Below are positions 26,848-35,643 of a stretch of 64,000 bases of DNA, one piece after another. Under the pieces are notes generated by a model. The model saw only the letters and a program-made list of their open reading frames with translations, did no database searches and was not told the DNA's origin. Made by a program: the position numbers and the translations under genes. The DNA is taken from positions 56,649 to 120,648 of the forward strand of contig NZ_JAFMPR010000009.1 in NCBI RefSeq assembly GCF_020667835.1, in the 5' to 3' direction. Every line of letters starts with the position of its first letter. Within the stretch, counting starts at the first letter, position 1. Origin of the DNA: Roseibaca sp. Y0-43 (GTDB lineage: Bacteria; Pseudomonadota; Alphaproteobacteria; Rhodobacterales; Rhodobacteraceae).

Positions 26848-27716
26848 AAATCGGATTTATCGGCTTGGGCAATATGGGCGCGCCGATGGCGGCCAACCTT
26901 GCCAAGGCAGGCCACGCGGTGACGGGGTTCGACCTGACAGCCCCCTGCCCCGATGGCGTGAGCAAGGCCGCAAGCGCGGCAGAGGCCGCGACGGGGGCAG
27001 AGGTCGTTATCACCATGCTGCCCAATGGCGCGATCCTGCGCGATGTGGCGGATACGATCATTCCGGTCATGGCGGCGGGCGCGGTGCTGTGCGACTGCTC
27101 GACCGTCGATGTCGACAGCGCACGCATTGTCGCCGCGCAGGCCGAAGCCGCAGGATTGGGCGCGCTGGATGCGCCTGTCTCTGGCGGGGTGGGCGGTGCG
27201 GCGGCGGGGACGCTGACCTTTATGGTCGGCGGGTCAGACGCTGCGTTTGCGACCGTCCAACCCCTGTTCGAGATCATGGGCCAAAAGGCCGTCCATTGCG
27301 GCGGCGCGGGCGCAGGCCAAGCGGCCAAGATCTGCAACAACATGATCCTTGGTGCAACGATGGCGGTGACCTGCGAAGCCTTTGCGCTGGCCGACAAGCT
27401 GGGGCTGGACCGCGCGCGCATGTTCGACGTGGTCAGCACCTCGTCGGGCTATAGCTGGTCGATGAATGCCTATTGCCCGGCCCCCGGCGTCGGCCCGCAA
27501 AGCCCGGCCGACAACGAGTATAAACCGGGTTTCGCGGCAGAGTTGATGCTGAAAGACCTGCGCCTGTCGCAGCAAGCTGCCGAAGCGGTCGATGCCGACA
27601 CGCCCATGGGTGCCCGCGCCACCACGCTTTACGCGGCTTTCGTCGAGGATGAGGACGGGCGCGGGCGCGATTTCTCGGCGCTGCTTCCACGGTTTGCAGC
27701 GCGCGGGCGCGGCTGA
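26844..27716 (+). CDS. mmsB: 3-hydroxyisobutyrate dehydrogenase
   Basis: 290 residues with the N-terminal NAD-binding GFIGLGNMGAPMAANL at residues 3-18, the substrate loop DAPVSGGVGGAAAGTLTFMVGG near 112-133, and the catalytic lysine in GAGQAAKICNNMILG near 155-169. It oxidises 3-hydroxyisobutyrate to methylmalonate semialdehyde, the substrate of mmsA. It overlaps the hydrolase gene by four bases and the following regulator by one (TGATG). Confidence 0.96.
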   Translation: MKIGFIGLGNMGAPMAANLAKAGHAVTGFDLTAPCPDGVSKAASAAEAATGAEVVITMLPNGAILRDVADTIIPVMAAGAVLCDCSTVDVDSARIVAAQAEAAGLGALDAPVSGGVGGAAAGTLTFMVGGSDAAFATVQPLFEIMGQKAVHCGGAGAGQAAKICNNMILGATMAVTCEAFALADKLGLDRARMFDVVSTSSGYSWSMNAYCPAPGVGPQSPADNEYKPGFAAELMLKDLRLSQQAAEAVDADTPMGARATTLYAAFVEDEDGRGRDFSALLPRFAARGRG

Positions 27717-28351
27717 TGGGCTGGGCGGGCGCGCTTTTGCCGGGGCTGGATGCGGCGTCTATCGCGCGGCTGGATGCCCTGCCCGCCATGGACCTGCCCG
27801 TGGGCCAATGCCTGTTTCGCGCGGGCGACCATGCGCAAGGCTTTGCCATGGTGCTGGAGGGGCGGGTCGAGGTGACACTAACCGCCGCGTCGGGCCGCGA
27901 AATTCTGCTCTATGCCATTGAACCGGGTCAAAGCTGCATCCAGACCACCTTGGGCCTGCTGGGCGACATGCCCTATTCGGGCGAGGCGCGCACCGTCACG
28001 CCCGCCCGCATTGCCATGATCCCGGCAACGGAATTCGCGCGCCTGATCGAAGGGTCGGGCGCCTTCCGGGCCTTTGTCTTTCGCGCCTTCGCCGCGCGCA
28101 TGGGCGAGTTGACGGCGCTTCTGGAACAAGTCGCCTTCACCCGGATCGAGGCGCGGCTGGCCCGCGCGCTTCTGGACCTGGCGGATGGCGCGCAGGTCAC
28201 GGCCACACATGCCGAACTGGCCACCCGGATCGGCAGCGCGCGCGAGGTCGTCTCGCGCCAGTTGGAACGCTGGGTCGGCCAAGAGCTGATCGCGTTGCGG
28301 CGCGGCCAGATCACGATCCGCGACCGCGCGGGGCTGGAACGTATCGGCTAA
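27716..28351 (+). CDS. Crp/Fnr-family transcriptional regulator
   Basis: 211 residues: an N-terminal cyclic-nucleotide-type beta-barrel (residues 10-115) and a C-terminal winged helix with ATHAELATRIGSAREVVSRQLERW near 158-181. No N-terminal cysteine cluster is seen, so it is not an Fe-S FNR; the two cysteines (QCLF, SCIQ) are isolated. It is coupled to mmsB by a one-base overlap, yet the DUF2892 gene immediately downstream looks like its more usual partner. The effector is unknown. Confidence 0.88.
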   Translation: MGWAGALLPGLDAASIARLDALPAMDLPVGQCLFRAGDHAQGFAMVLEGRVEVTLTAASGREILLYAIEPGQSCIQTTLGLLGDMPYSGEARTVTPARIAMIPATEFARLIEGSGAFRAFVFRAFAARMGELTALLEQVAFTRIEARLARALLDLADGAQVTATHAELATRIGSAREVVSRQLERWVGQELIALRRGQITIRDRAGLERIG

Positions 28352-28423
28352 GTGACCTTGTCACAGACTTTGGGCGAACGGGCGCTATGTTGCGTTCATA
28401 TCGCCAAACAAGGAGTCTTTGAC

Positions 28424-28624
28424 ATGCTGGCCAAAAATGTAGGCGGAATTGACCGCATTCTTCGTATCGTCGTGGGCGCGGCCCTGCTTCTGGGCTTCGT
28501 GCTGAACATGGACGGGGCCTATAGCTGGTTGTATCTGATCGGGATCGTGCCGCTGGCAACCGGCCTGATGCGGACCTGCCCGCTCTATTCCATCATCGGG
28601 GTCAACACCTGCTCGACGAAATAA
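28424..28624 (+). CDS. DUF2892 (YgaP-like) inner-membrane protein
   Basis: 66 residues starting MLAKNVGGIDRILRI, the conserved DUF2892 opening, followed by two hydrophobic helices (15-30 and 37-55) and a terminal CPLYSIIGVNTC segment with two cysteines. Similar domains follow rhodanese domains in YgaP and are often linked with sulfur handling. ATG 28424 has AGGAG nine bases upstream. It lies 72 bases after the Crp-like gene, which may regulate it. Confidence 0.87.
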   Translation: MLAKNVGGIDRILRIVVGAALLLGFVLNMDGAYSWLYLIGIVPLATGLMRTCPLYSIIGVNTCSTK

Positions 28625-28630
28625 AGGCTG

Positions 28631-28656
28631 TCGCGCCCCGGAAAAACGAGGCGCGA
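28631..28656 (+). terminator. Possible terminator after the DUF2892 gene
   Basis: TCGCGCC (28631-28637) and GGCGCGA (28650-28656) form a 7-bp stem with a 12-base loop; only a weak T-containing tail (AATTCTT) follows. Confidence 0.4.
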
Positions 28657-28727
28657 AATTCTTGCCGAAAAGGGCGCAGATTGTGCTTGCAGCCAATCTG
28701 CGCCTTGGCTAGAACGCCGCTCACGGT

Positions 28728-28802
28728 TGGGGTGTAGCCAAGCGGTAAGGCAGCGGTTTTTGGTACCGTGTACCGTAGGTTCGAATCCTACCACCCCAGC
28801 CA
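28728..28802 (+). tRNA. tRNA-Gln (anticodon UUG)
   Basis: 75 bases including an encoded CCA. Acceptor TGGGGTG pairs with CACCCCA. The anticodon stem GCGGT/ACCGT encloses the loop TTTTGGT with anticodon TTG, and the T arm reads GTAGGTTCGAATCCTAC. All four stems are intact. Confidence 0.97.
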
Positions 28803-28959
28803 GTCCTTTCCCGCAAATCGCAATGACGCACCGGCGCAGGATGCCGCGCATTCGGCAATTGTGCCCCATGGTGCTTCTTGCTAAGACGGCGCGAACCCTT
28901 CCAAGCCGTCCATAGCGTGGCGATTTGCCCCGGCAGGATCGTCAGCACAGCAACGCGGA

Positions 28960-30132
28960 ATGAACATGGCAAGACAGAACTATATCTTCACCTCAGAGTC
29001 GGTCTCTGAAGGGCATCCGGACAAGGTTTGCGACCGTATCTCGGACGCCGTGCTGGACGCATTGATCGCCGAAGAACCCAATGCCCGCGTGGCTTGCGAA
29101 ACCTTCGCCACCTCTTCGTTGGTGGTCATCGGCGGCGAGGTCGGGCTGTCCGACCCCGAGCGCCTGAAGGATTACATGGGCCGCATCCCGCAAATCGCGC
29201 GCGATTGCATCAAGGATATCGGCTATGAGCAGGACAAGTTCCACTGGAACACCTGCCATGTGCTGAATTTCCTGCACGAACAATCCGCCCATATCAGCCA
29301 GGGCGTGGACCGTGACGGGGCGGGCGACCAAGGCATCATGTTCGGCTACGCGGTGGATGAGACGCCCGAACTGATGCCCGCGCCGATCCAGTACTCGCAC
29401 AAGATTCTGAAGCGTCTGGCGCAGGCGCGCAAATCGGGCGAGGTGCCCAGCCTGCGCCCCGATGCCAAGACGCAGCTTTCGCTGCGCTATGAAAACGGGG
29501 TGCCGGTCGAAGTGACGCAGCTTGTGCTGTCCACGCAGCATGAAAGCGAAAGCCAGACCTCGGACGATATTCGTGCCATCGTCGAACCCTACATTCGCGA
29601 AGTGCTGCCGGCCGAATGGCTGACCGCCAAGACCGAATGGTGGGTCAACCCAACCGGCACCTTTGTCATCGGTGGCCCCGATGGCGATGCGGGCCTGACC
29701 GGTCGCAAGATTATCGTCGACACATATGGCGGCGCGGCCCCGCATGGCGGCGGCGCGTTTTCGGGCAAAGACCCGACCAAGGTGGACCGCTCTGCCGCCT
29801 ATGCCGCGCGCTATCTGGCCAAGAACATCGTGGCCGCTGGCTTTGCCTCGCGGTGCACGCTGCAATTGTCCTATGCGATTGGCGTGGCCAAGCCGCTGTC
29901 GATCTATGTCGACACCCACGGCACGGGCCAAGTCGAGGAAGACGCGATCGAGCGCGCCGTTGCCCGCGCGCTGGATCTGACACCCTCGGGCATTCGCGAC
30001 CATCTGGGCCTGAACCGTCCGATCTACGAGCGCACGGCGGCTTATGGCCATTTCGGGCGCGAGCCCGAAGCGGATGGCGGCTTCTCTTGGGAAAAGACCG
30101 ATCTGGTCGATGTGCTGAAGAAAGAAATCTAA
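28960..30132 (+). CDS. metK: S-adenosylmethionine synthetase
   Basis: 390 residues: [20 protein letters not shown] near the start, [12 protein letters not shown] near 120, the metal/phosphate motif [19 protein letters not shown] near 262-280, and a conserved C-terminal domain. It makes SAM from methionine and ATP. The first ATG (28960) gives [10 protein letters not shown]; the second, at 28966, gives the usual family start MARQNYIF and is equally likely, as neither has a strong ribosome-binding site. I looked for a SAM/SAH riboswitch upstream and could not build one. Confidence 0.96.
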   Translation: MNMARQNYIFTSESVSEGHPDKVCDRISDAVLDALIAEEPNARVACETFATSSLVVIGGEVGLSDPERLKDYMGRIPQIARDCIKDIGYEQDKFHWNTCHVLNFLHEQSAHISQGVDRDGAGDQGIMFGYAVDETPELMPAPIQYSHKILKRLAQARKSGEVPSLRPDAKTQLSLRYENGVPVEVTQLVLSTQHESESQTSDDIRAIVEPYIREVLPAEWLTAKTEWWVNPTGTFVIGGPDGDAGLTGRKIIVDTYGGAAPHGGGAFSGKDPTKVDRSAAYAARYLAKNIVAAGFASRCTLQLSYAIGVAKPLSIYVDTHGTGQVEEDAIERAVARALDLTPSGIRDHLGLNRPIYERTAAYGHFGREPEADGGFSWEKTDLVDVLKKEI

Positions 30133-30154
30133 GGCCTGTCCCTTGAAGCAGACC

Positions 30155-30190
30155 AAAGGCCGCAATGCGCACCCGCGCGTTGCGGCCTTT
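30155..30190. terminator. Shared terminator between metK and the SDR gene
   Basis: AAAGGCCGCAA (30155-30165) pairs with TTGCGGCCTTT (30180-30190), 11 bp plus several inner pairs. It lies between convergent genes; GTTTT follows on the plus strand, so it serves metK best but could act both ways. Confidence 0.75.
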
Positions 30191-30203
30191 GTTTTCGGCG
30201 ACC

Positions 30204-30941
30204 TTATTTGCCGCCGAAGATACGGTAATAGGCCCAGTCGGGCAGGAAATTGCCGCCCCGGAAGACCAGCGAAAACAGCTTCGGAAAGGCGCGCTGGAAA
30301 CTGTTCGAGCGCATGAGCGTCATCATCTCATCCGCCGCCTGATCCGGCTCCATCAGGAAGGGCATGGTGAAGTTGTTCTTGTCGGTCAGCCGCGTGCGGA
30401 TGAAGCCGGGCACCGCCAGTTGCACATCGACCCCGCTGCCGCGCAGGTCGCAATGCATGGATTCGGCCAAATGCATCAACCCCGCTTTCGACGAGGCATA
30501 GCCGATCGCCCCCGGCAAACCCCGATACCCCGAGAGCGATCCGGTGATGACGATATGCCCCGATTTGCGCGCGACCATCTTAGGCACCACTTGGCCCAGC
30601 ACGCGGGCCGCGCCGGTCAGGTTCACGTCGAACATGGCCTCTGTCTGCTCTGCGTCCCAGTCTTGCGCGGGGAAGGGCCAGTAGACGCCGGCCAGAAACA
30701 CCAGCCCGTCCACCTCTCCAACCTGTTCCGCCGCCGCCACGACCGACGCGCGGTCCGACACATCGCAGGTCACGATCCGCGCGTCACCGGGCAGGCCATC
30801 TGCCAGCGCCTGCAAACTGTCGGCATTGCGTGCGCTTAGGACCAGCGATACGCCCGCTTTCGACAGTTTCTCGGCCAGCGCGCGGCCCAATCCTTCGGAG
30901 GCACCGACCAACCAATAGGTTTTGCCCGACAGTTTCCTCAT
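30204..30941 (-). CDS. Short-chain dehydrogenase of the sigma-E-linked operon
   Basis: 245 residues from ATG 30941 (MRKLSGKTYWLVGASEGLG). Seen: the Rossmann GASEGLGRALA near 13-23, the catalytic Ser in TGSLSGYRG near 136 and YASSK (Tyr/Lys) near 150. Last gene of the five-gene minus-strand run; four-base overlap with the DUF3833 gene. Known: in R. sphaeroides the same order (RSP_1091 to RSP_1087) belongs to the RpoE singlet-oxygen regulon, and part of that set is tied to furan fatty acid formation. The substrate here is unknown. Confidence 0.88.
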   Translation of the reverse strand: MRKLSGKTYWLVGASEGLGRALAEKLSKAGVSLVLSARNADSLQALADGLPGDARIVTCDVSDRASVVAAAEQVGEVDGLVFLAGVYWPFPAQDWDAEQTEAMFDVNLTGAARVLGQVVPKMVARKSGHIVITGSLSGYRGLPGAIGYASSKAGLMHLAESMHCDLRGSGVDVQLAVPGFIRTRLTDKNNFTMPFLMEPDQAADEMMTLMRSNSFQRAFPKLFSLVFRGGNFLPDWAYYRIFGGK

Positions 30942-31498
30942 GGGTCCACCTTGCGCATGGTGGCGACAAGCTCGGCTACCTTGATGCCGAATTTGCGGAA
31001 CTGGCTGCGGTTCACGATGGTTTTGTCGTCGACCAGATACAACCAATCGGTCACGTCCAGCGCGTGCCCGCCCGCGCTTTCAGGCAGGCGGATCGTGTAG
31101 CGCAGTTGCAGCGCGCTGCCCTCGGCGGTGCCTTGGCCGTGGCCCACCAGATCATCTGCCTCGGCCCGGATGCGCCCGTCATTGCCGATGCTCAGCCGCC
31201 ATTCGCGGTCTTGCACGGTGCCGCTGTCGTAGCGGAAATGCTCGGCCAGAACGCCCTTGTTGCCGTCCCAACGCCCCTCCATATCGGCAGTAAAGCGTGA
31301 ACTGACACGCCCCATCGGCCCGTAGATGACGCCCTCGCAGGTCATCGGGCCGCTCAGGTGCTGGCGCAGGTCAAAGCGCGGTTCCTGCCCCGCGTAATCC
31401 TGCGGCTTCTGGGCCTGAAACCCCATGAACCGCTGGGCAAAGGCAAACAGCACAGCCATCGCGGCCATTCCCGCCAGAAATGTCACAGCAATCTCCAT
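30938..31498 (-). CDS. DUF3833 protein
   Basis: 186 residues with an N-terminal membrane segment or signal (AVTFLAGMAAMAVLFAFAQ) and a lipocalin-like beta-rich body: FDLRQHLSGPMTCEGVIYGPMG near 40-62 and FRYDSGTVQDREWRL near 87-101 match DUF3833. The fold suggests binding of a hydrophobic molecule, which would fit an operon acting on membrane fatty acids. It lies one base downstream of the MFS gene and overlaps the SDR gene by four. Confidence 0.85.
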   Translation of the reverse strand: MEIAVTFLAGMAAMAVLFAFAQRFMGFQAQKPQDYAGQEPRFDLRQHLSGPMTCEGVIYGPMGRVSSRFTADMEGRWDGNKGVLAEHFRYDSGTVQDREWRLSIGNDGRIRAEADDLVGHGQGTAEGSALQLRYTIRLPESAGGHALDVTDWLYLVDDKTIVNRSQFRKFGIKVAELVATMRKVDP

Positions 31499-31499
31499 G

Positions 31500-32753
31500 T
31501 CAACTTTCCTTCAATGGGGTCAGCGCCAGCAATGCAAAAGCGCACGCTTTGAGCGCCGTCGGCACTGCGGCATAGAGCAGAATGAGCGCGCTCAGGGCCG
31601 TGTCGCTATTCTCGGCCCCTTGCTCGAACCCGGCCATGTCGAGCGTCGGGAACACGATCAGCGCCGCCAGTGCCAGCGTGGCCTTGGTGACAAAGGCCCA
31701 CAGGCCGAAACCCTGCGCCGCCTCTGGCGACAGCTCTGCCATCCTGCGCGAGAAGATCGCGGGCAAAAGGGTCAGATCCGCGCCCATTCCTGCGCCGGAG
31801 ATAACGCAGATGATTGCGAAGGCAATCACCTGGCCGGGCCCCAATGTCAGCACAAAGGCGAAACTGCCCGCCGCCAGCGCCATGCCCAGCAAAAGCGCCA
31901 GTTTCGCGCCCATGCGCTTGGCCAGCCACGCCCAGCCGGGCGCGCTGGCGGCGGCGGCCAGAAACAGCAGGATCAGAAGCGGCCCCTCTGCCCCGTCGGT
32001 TTGCAGCACGGATTCGGCATAGAACAGAAACAGGGTCGAGGTGATGGCCACAGGCGTTGCATTCACCAGCGCAATGGTCAACAGGCGGCGCGCGGTCGGG
32101 TCGGACAGCACATCGCGCATGGTCGGGCCAGCGGCGGACATGTCGGGTCGAAAGCGCGGCCATTCGGCCCGCATGGCAAAACCCGCAACAAGCGCCACAA
32201 GCAAGAAACCCAGCGCGAAGCCGGTAAACGGCGCGGGCAACACGCCTTCCAACGCGACCGGTGCGGCAGCGGCAAGACACACCCCCACCAGCGCCCCGCT
32301 TTCGCGCCACGCCGCCAGCCGCACATGCCCGCCCTGCCCCAGCGTGGCCCCGCGCGCGGCCCCCGTGGCGTAAAAGCAGATGGTCAGAAAGGAATAGCAG
32401 GTGAACAGAACCGTGATCGCGATGGCGAACCACGCCAGCGGCCAGAACTGCGGTGTGACGGCGAAGAGCATGACCATCGCGCCCGACAAAAGCAGCACGG
32501 CCAAGGCGGTCGCCTGCCCGCGCCATGCGCCAAGACGGGCGGCCAGCCAGCCCAGCGCCGGATCTTGCAAGAAGTCCAGCCCGCGCAACACGAATAACAC
32601 CGTGCCAAGCGCCGCGAGGGAGACGGCATATTCCTCGACATAATAAAACGGCGCGTGAATATAGATCGGCAAGCCCGCCATGGCCAACATGCCGCCATAA
32701 AGCGAATAGCCCCAGAAGCGGGGCGTTTGGCCTATAGCGGCGGCTTGGGTCAC
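31500..32753 (-). CDS. MFS transporter of the GPH-like type
   Basis: 417 residues from the GTG at 32753, which overlaps the stop of the DUF1365 gene (GTGA); a longer frame to 32831 would run into that gene. Twelve hydrophobic helices are visible, with GLDFLQDPALGWLAARLGAW near residue 57, the sugar/cation-symporter type loop. It probably moves a lipid precursor or cation-coupled solute; no substrate can be read from the sequence. Same operon as the FAD oxidase. Confidence 0.85.
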   Translation of the reverse strand: MTQAAAIGQTPRFWGYSLYGGMLAMAGLPIYIHAPFYYVEEYAVSLAALGTVLFVLRGLDFLQDPALGWLAARLGAWRGQATALAVLLLSGAMVMLFAVTPQFWPLAWFAIAITVLFTCYSFLTICFYATGAARGATLGQGGHVRLAAWRESGALVGVCLAAAAPVALEGVLPAPFTGFALGFLLVALVAGFAMRAEWPRFRPDMSAAGPTMRDVLSDPTARRLLTIALVNATPVAITSTLFLFYAESVLQTDGAEGPLLILLFLAAAASAPGWAWLAKRMGAKLALLLGMALAAGSFAFVLTLGPGQVIAFAIICVISGAGMGADLTLLPAIFSRRMAELSPEAAQGFGLWAFVTKATLALAALIVFPTLDMAGFEQGAENSDTALSALILLYAAVPTALKACAFALLALTPLKES

Positions 32754-33520
32754 TGGCTGACCTCTTCCACCGGGGGCGTGGGGCGGTTGCGGAAGCGCGC
32801 GCCTTTCCACCACAGTTTCAGCGCCTGCCAATGGATCAGCGCCAGCACCCGGCGCGAGCCCATGCGCCGCGCCATCGCCCAGACAATCGCCCTATTCCCC
32901 AAGGGTTTGCGCGCGCCCGTCAGCGTGGCGACCAGTCCCGCATTCTCGGCCTCGGCATCTTGGCGGTAGCCGATGCGGATGTTTACCTTCGCTGCCGTCA
33001 CTTCGACATGAAAGCTGTAATCGCCTTCGACCGGCTGGAAGGGCGAGACGTAGAAAATCTTGCGCGCCTGCAATTCATCCGTGGGCTGGATGGCAGAGCG
33101 GTCGGACTTGACACACAGATAGGAATGGCGGTCGCCATAGGTGTTGTTCACCTCGGCGATCATGGCGCGCAGATCGCCGCCCGCGTCATGGCACAGCCAG
33201 AAGCTGACCGGGTTGAACAAATGGCCCAGCACACGCGGTTGCGTCAGCAGCAGCAATTGCCCATCGGTCACACCTTCCAACTGATGCGCCGCCAACACCT
33301 CGCGCACCCAAGCCGCGCCACGGCCCTGCCCCGGCAGGCCGCCATGATCGCGGTCTGACAGGCTGGCCAGATTGCGGCCATTGCGCGACAAAAGTGCCGG
33401 GGTTTGCAGCTCTGCCTCGGCATCGAACAGCACGTAATCCACGGCATAGGTGAAGCGGTTATTCACCGGGCCGCGCCGCCCGTGAAAGGTCTGGCCCGCG
33501 ATATGCTCGACCGCGCTCAT
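32750..33520 (-). CDS. DUF1365 protein
   Basis: 256 residues. DUF1365 marks are present: HGRRGPVNNRFTYAVDYVLFD near residue 14, VLGHLFNPVSFWLCHD near 98 and VSPFQPVEGDYSFHVE near 152. Function unknown; the family travels with FAD amine-oxidase-like proteins and cyclopropane-type fatty acid methyltransferases, suggesting fatty acid modification. It overlaps the FAD gene and the MFS gene by four bases each. Confidence 0.9.
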   Translation of the reverse strand: MSAVEHIAGQTFHGRRGPVNNRFTYAVDYVLFDAEAELQTPALLSRNGRNLASLSDRDHGGLPGQGRGAAWVREVLAAHQLEGVTDGQLLLLTQPRVLGHLFNPVSFWLCHDAGGDLRAMIAEVNNTYGDRHSYLCVKSDRSAIQPTDELQARKIFYVSPFQPVEGDYSFHVEVTAAKVNIRIGYRQDAEAENAGLVATLTGARKPLGNRAIVWAMARRMGSRRVLALIHWQALKLWWKGARFRNRPTPPVEEVSQ

Positions 33521-34818
33521 GCCACGTCTGCCAGCTTGCGCGCGCGGGCCTCCATGGCGCGGGCGACATCGACCGCGGATTTGAACCCGTCCTCGTGAAA
33601 GCCGCTATGCAGCCACGCGCCGCTGAACCATGTGCGGTTCATCCCGTTCATCTTGCGCACCGCGCCCTGCGCGTCCAGCGCCGCCGCGTCATAGACCGGG
33701 TGGGCAAAGCTGTAGGTGTCATAGATACACTCTTCCCGCACCGGGTGGTTCGCGTTCAGCGTCACGAACATCGGGTCATCCTTGGGGATGGGCTGAAGCG
33801 AGTTCATCCAGTAGCTGAGCGAGATGCGCGCGCGGTCTTCCGGCCCGCGTTCGGTATAGGCCCAGCTTGACCATGTCTTGCGCCGCTTGGGCATGAAATC
33901 GGTGTCGCAATGAAGCACCGCGTCATTGCTCTGGTAGCGGACCGCAGACAGCGCGCGGCGCTCGGCCTCTGTCGGGTCGGCCAGCAGACGCAGGGTGATG
34001 TCGGAATGCGTGGCGAAGATCACCTCGTCGAAGCGCTCGGCCTCTGCCCCTTCGGCCTTGATCTGCACACCATCCACCCCGCGCGTCACCGACTGCACAG
34101 GTGTTCCGCTGCGCAGATTGACGCCCGCACGCTCAAGATAAGCCGTCAGGCGGCGCACATACTCGACCGATCCGCCGCGCACGGTATGCCACTGGTGCTG
34201 GCCCGTGGCGCTCAGCAGCGCGTGGTTGCGGAAAAACTCCATCATCGCCACGGCAGGAAAATCGAGGATCTTCGCCGTCGGCGTGGACCAGATCGCCCCG
34301 GAAAACGGCAGGATATAGCGCTCTCGGAACCATTCGCCCGTGCCAAGGCGTTCCAGCAGCCCGCCTATGCTCAGGCTTGGGTCGGCTTGCGCAACCCGCA
34401 GCCCGTGCTTGTTGAAATGCAGAATGTCGCGGATCATCCGCAGATGGCGCGGGTCCAGCGCCGCGCGCCGCGTGGCGAACAACTGATCCAGATTGCCAAG
34501 CCCATATTCATAGCGCCCGCCCTCGAAAGAGGCGCAAAAGCTCATGTCAGAGGGCGCGGTCGGCACCTCTAGCTTCTCGAACAGCGCGGTCAGATTGGGG
34601 TAATTCACATGGTTGAACACGATGAACCCGGTATCGACTGGCTGATCGCCGCGCTTGCCCGCAATCACGGTGCGCGCATGGCCACCAAGGCGCGGCTCCG
34701 CCTCGAACAAGGTCACGCGATGGCGCTGCGACATCAGATAAGCGCCTGCCAGCCCCGAAATGCCCCCGCCGATAATTGCAATGCGCCGCGCAGGCATGTC
34801 GATCATTTCAAAGGGCAT
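33517..34818 (-). CDS. FAD-dependent amine-oxidase-like oxidoreductase
   Basis: 433 residues from ATG 34818, which has GGAG seven bases upstream; the longer frame to 34878 runs through the promoter. Seen: the dinucleotide-binding RRIAIIGGGISGLAGAYLMS near residues 11-30, a second FAD contact with GGHARTV near 45, and a C-terminal FSGAWLHSGFHEDGF near 400. The family is annotated with cyclopropane fatty acid or desaturase-like roles. It is first gene of the operon behind a sigma-E-type promoter (34869-34897). Confidence 0.9.
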   Translation of the reverse strand: MPFEMIDMPARRIAIIGGGISGLAGAYLMSQRHRVTLFEAEPRLGGHARTVIAGKRGDQPVDTGFIVFNHVNYPNLTALFEKLEVPTAPSDMSFCASFEGGRYEYGLGNLDQLFATRRAALDPRHLRMIRDILHFNKHGLRVAQADPSLSIGGLLERLGTGEWFRERYILPFSGAIWSTPTAKILDFPAVAMMEFFRNHALLSATGQHQWHTVRGGSVEYVRRLTAYLERAGVNLRSGTPVQSVTRGVDGVQIKAEGAEAERFDEVIFATHSDITLRLLADPTEAERRALSAVRYQSNDAVLHCDTDFMPKRRKTWSSWAYTERGPEDRARISLSYWMNSLQPIPKDDPMFVTLNANHPVREECIYDTYSFAHPVYDAAALDAQGAVRKMNGMNRTWFSGAWLHSGFHEDGFKSAVDVARAMEARARKLADVA

Positions 34819-34868
34819 GGTGTCTCCGTTTCTTGACAGTGTTGGACGCCCGACCAAGGCATCGAAAG

Positions 34869-34897
34869 TATTACGCAAGGGGGCAACGCCCGGATCA
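34869..34897 (-). promoter_or_regulatory. Sigma-E-type promoter for the FAD oxidase operon
   Basis: On the minus strand TGATCC (complement of 34892-34897), a 17-base spacer, then GTAATA (complement of 34869-34874). It lies about 50 bases before the ATG at 34818. TGATCC is the known -35 of R. sphaeroides RpoE. Confidence 0.75.
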
Positions 34898-34931
34898 AAG
34901 GTAAAAACATCTCATTTCTGTGCATATTTTT

Positions 34932-34960
34932 TGATCCAGCTGTGCGCAAATACCGTATGT
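34932..34960 (+). promoter_or_regulatory. Sigma-E-type autoregulatory promoter of rpoE
   Basis: TGATCC at 34932-34937, a 17-base spacer, then GTATGT at 34955-34960: the same layout as the divergent promoter. The expected transcription start is near 34967. Confidence 0.75.
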
Positions 34961-35014
34961 CAGGTATGATGGACAGTATCCAGCCTCTCATCGTGTCTCG
35001 ACACACGCAGGTCT

Positions 35015-35053
35015 TGCACCATATGGTGCAGGAAAAGCGGCCCTTTTGGGCCG
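35015..35053 (+). promoter_or_regulatory. rpoE leader: perfect palindrome and a second hairpin
   Basis: TGCACCATATGGTGCA (35015-35030) is a perfect 16-bp palindrome. It is followed by CGGCCC-TTTT-GGGCCG at 35038-35053, a hairpin ending two bases before the ATG used here. They could be a protein-binding operator or structures that affect rpoE translation. Confidence 0.5.
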
Positions 35054-35055
35054 TG

Positions 35056-35631
35056 ATGGCAGGGCTGAACAGCGTGAGCAGAAAGACAACCGCAGCAACA
35101 AGCGACACCGATTGGGGCGATATGCTGCGCCGCGTGGCACAGACACAGGATAGCGAGGCATTCGCCGCGCTATTTGCCCATTTCGGGCCGCGGGTGAAGG
35201 GTTACTTGATGAAATCGGGCGCGGATGCCGCAAGCGCCGAGGAATGCGCGCAAGACGTGATGGTGACGGTCTGGCGCAAGGCCGACCAGTTCAACCCGGC
35301 GCGCGCCTCTGCCGCGACATGGATCTTCACCATCGCGCGGAACCGCCGGATCGACATGTTGCGGCGCGACAAGCGCCCCGAACCCGAAGACCTGCCTTGG
35401 GGGCCGGAAGCGGAACCCGACCAGGAGGACGCGATGGCGCTGCAACAGGAAAGCGAACAGCTTGCCGCAGCGCTTCAAGAGCTGCCCGAAGCACAACGCA
35501 GCATGATCGAGCGGGCCTATTTCAACGACCTGTCACATAGCGAGATCGCCGATGCGACGGGCCTGCCCCTTGGCACGATCAAATCCCGGATCCGACTGGC
35601 GCTCGAAAGGCTGCGCCACAGCTTGAACTAG
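35056..35631 (+). CDS. rpoE: RpoE, ECF sigma factor of the ChrR-controlled singlet-oxygen response
   Basis: 191 residues from ATG 35056. Region 2 is AEECAQDVMVTVWRKADQF with ATWIFTIARNRRIDMLRR (about residues 57-114); region 4 is LPEAQRSMIERAYF with the helix-turn-helix HSEIADATGLPLGTIKSR (about 148-180). Directed by ChrR, this sigma transcribes singlet-oxygen defence genes. The frame is open upstream to 34942, across the promoter; ATGs at 34966 and 34969 would make a nearly leaderless, longer product, while GTG 35074 would shorten it. The start is therefore uncertain. Confidence 0.92.
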   Translation: MAGLNSVSRKTTAATSDTDWGDMLRRVAQTQDSEAFAALFAHFGPRVKGYLMKSGADAASAEECAQDVMVTVWRKADQFNPARASAATWIFTIARNRRIDMLRRDKRPEPEDLPWGPEAEPDQEDAMALQQESEQLAAALQELPEAQRSMIERAYFNDLSHSEIADATGLPLGTIKSRIRLALERLRHSLN

Positions 35632-35643
35632 AAAGACACGACC

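Noticed and set aside
28803..28959. SAM/SAH riboswitch before metK
   Set aside because: Rhodobacterales often have one here, and CAGCACAGCAACG near 28943 drew attention, but I could not form the required stem and pseudoknot with the start-site region.
28993..30165. 390-codon open frame antisense to metK
   Set aside because: Mirrors metK codon by codon and crosses the terminator; no independent evidence.
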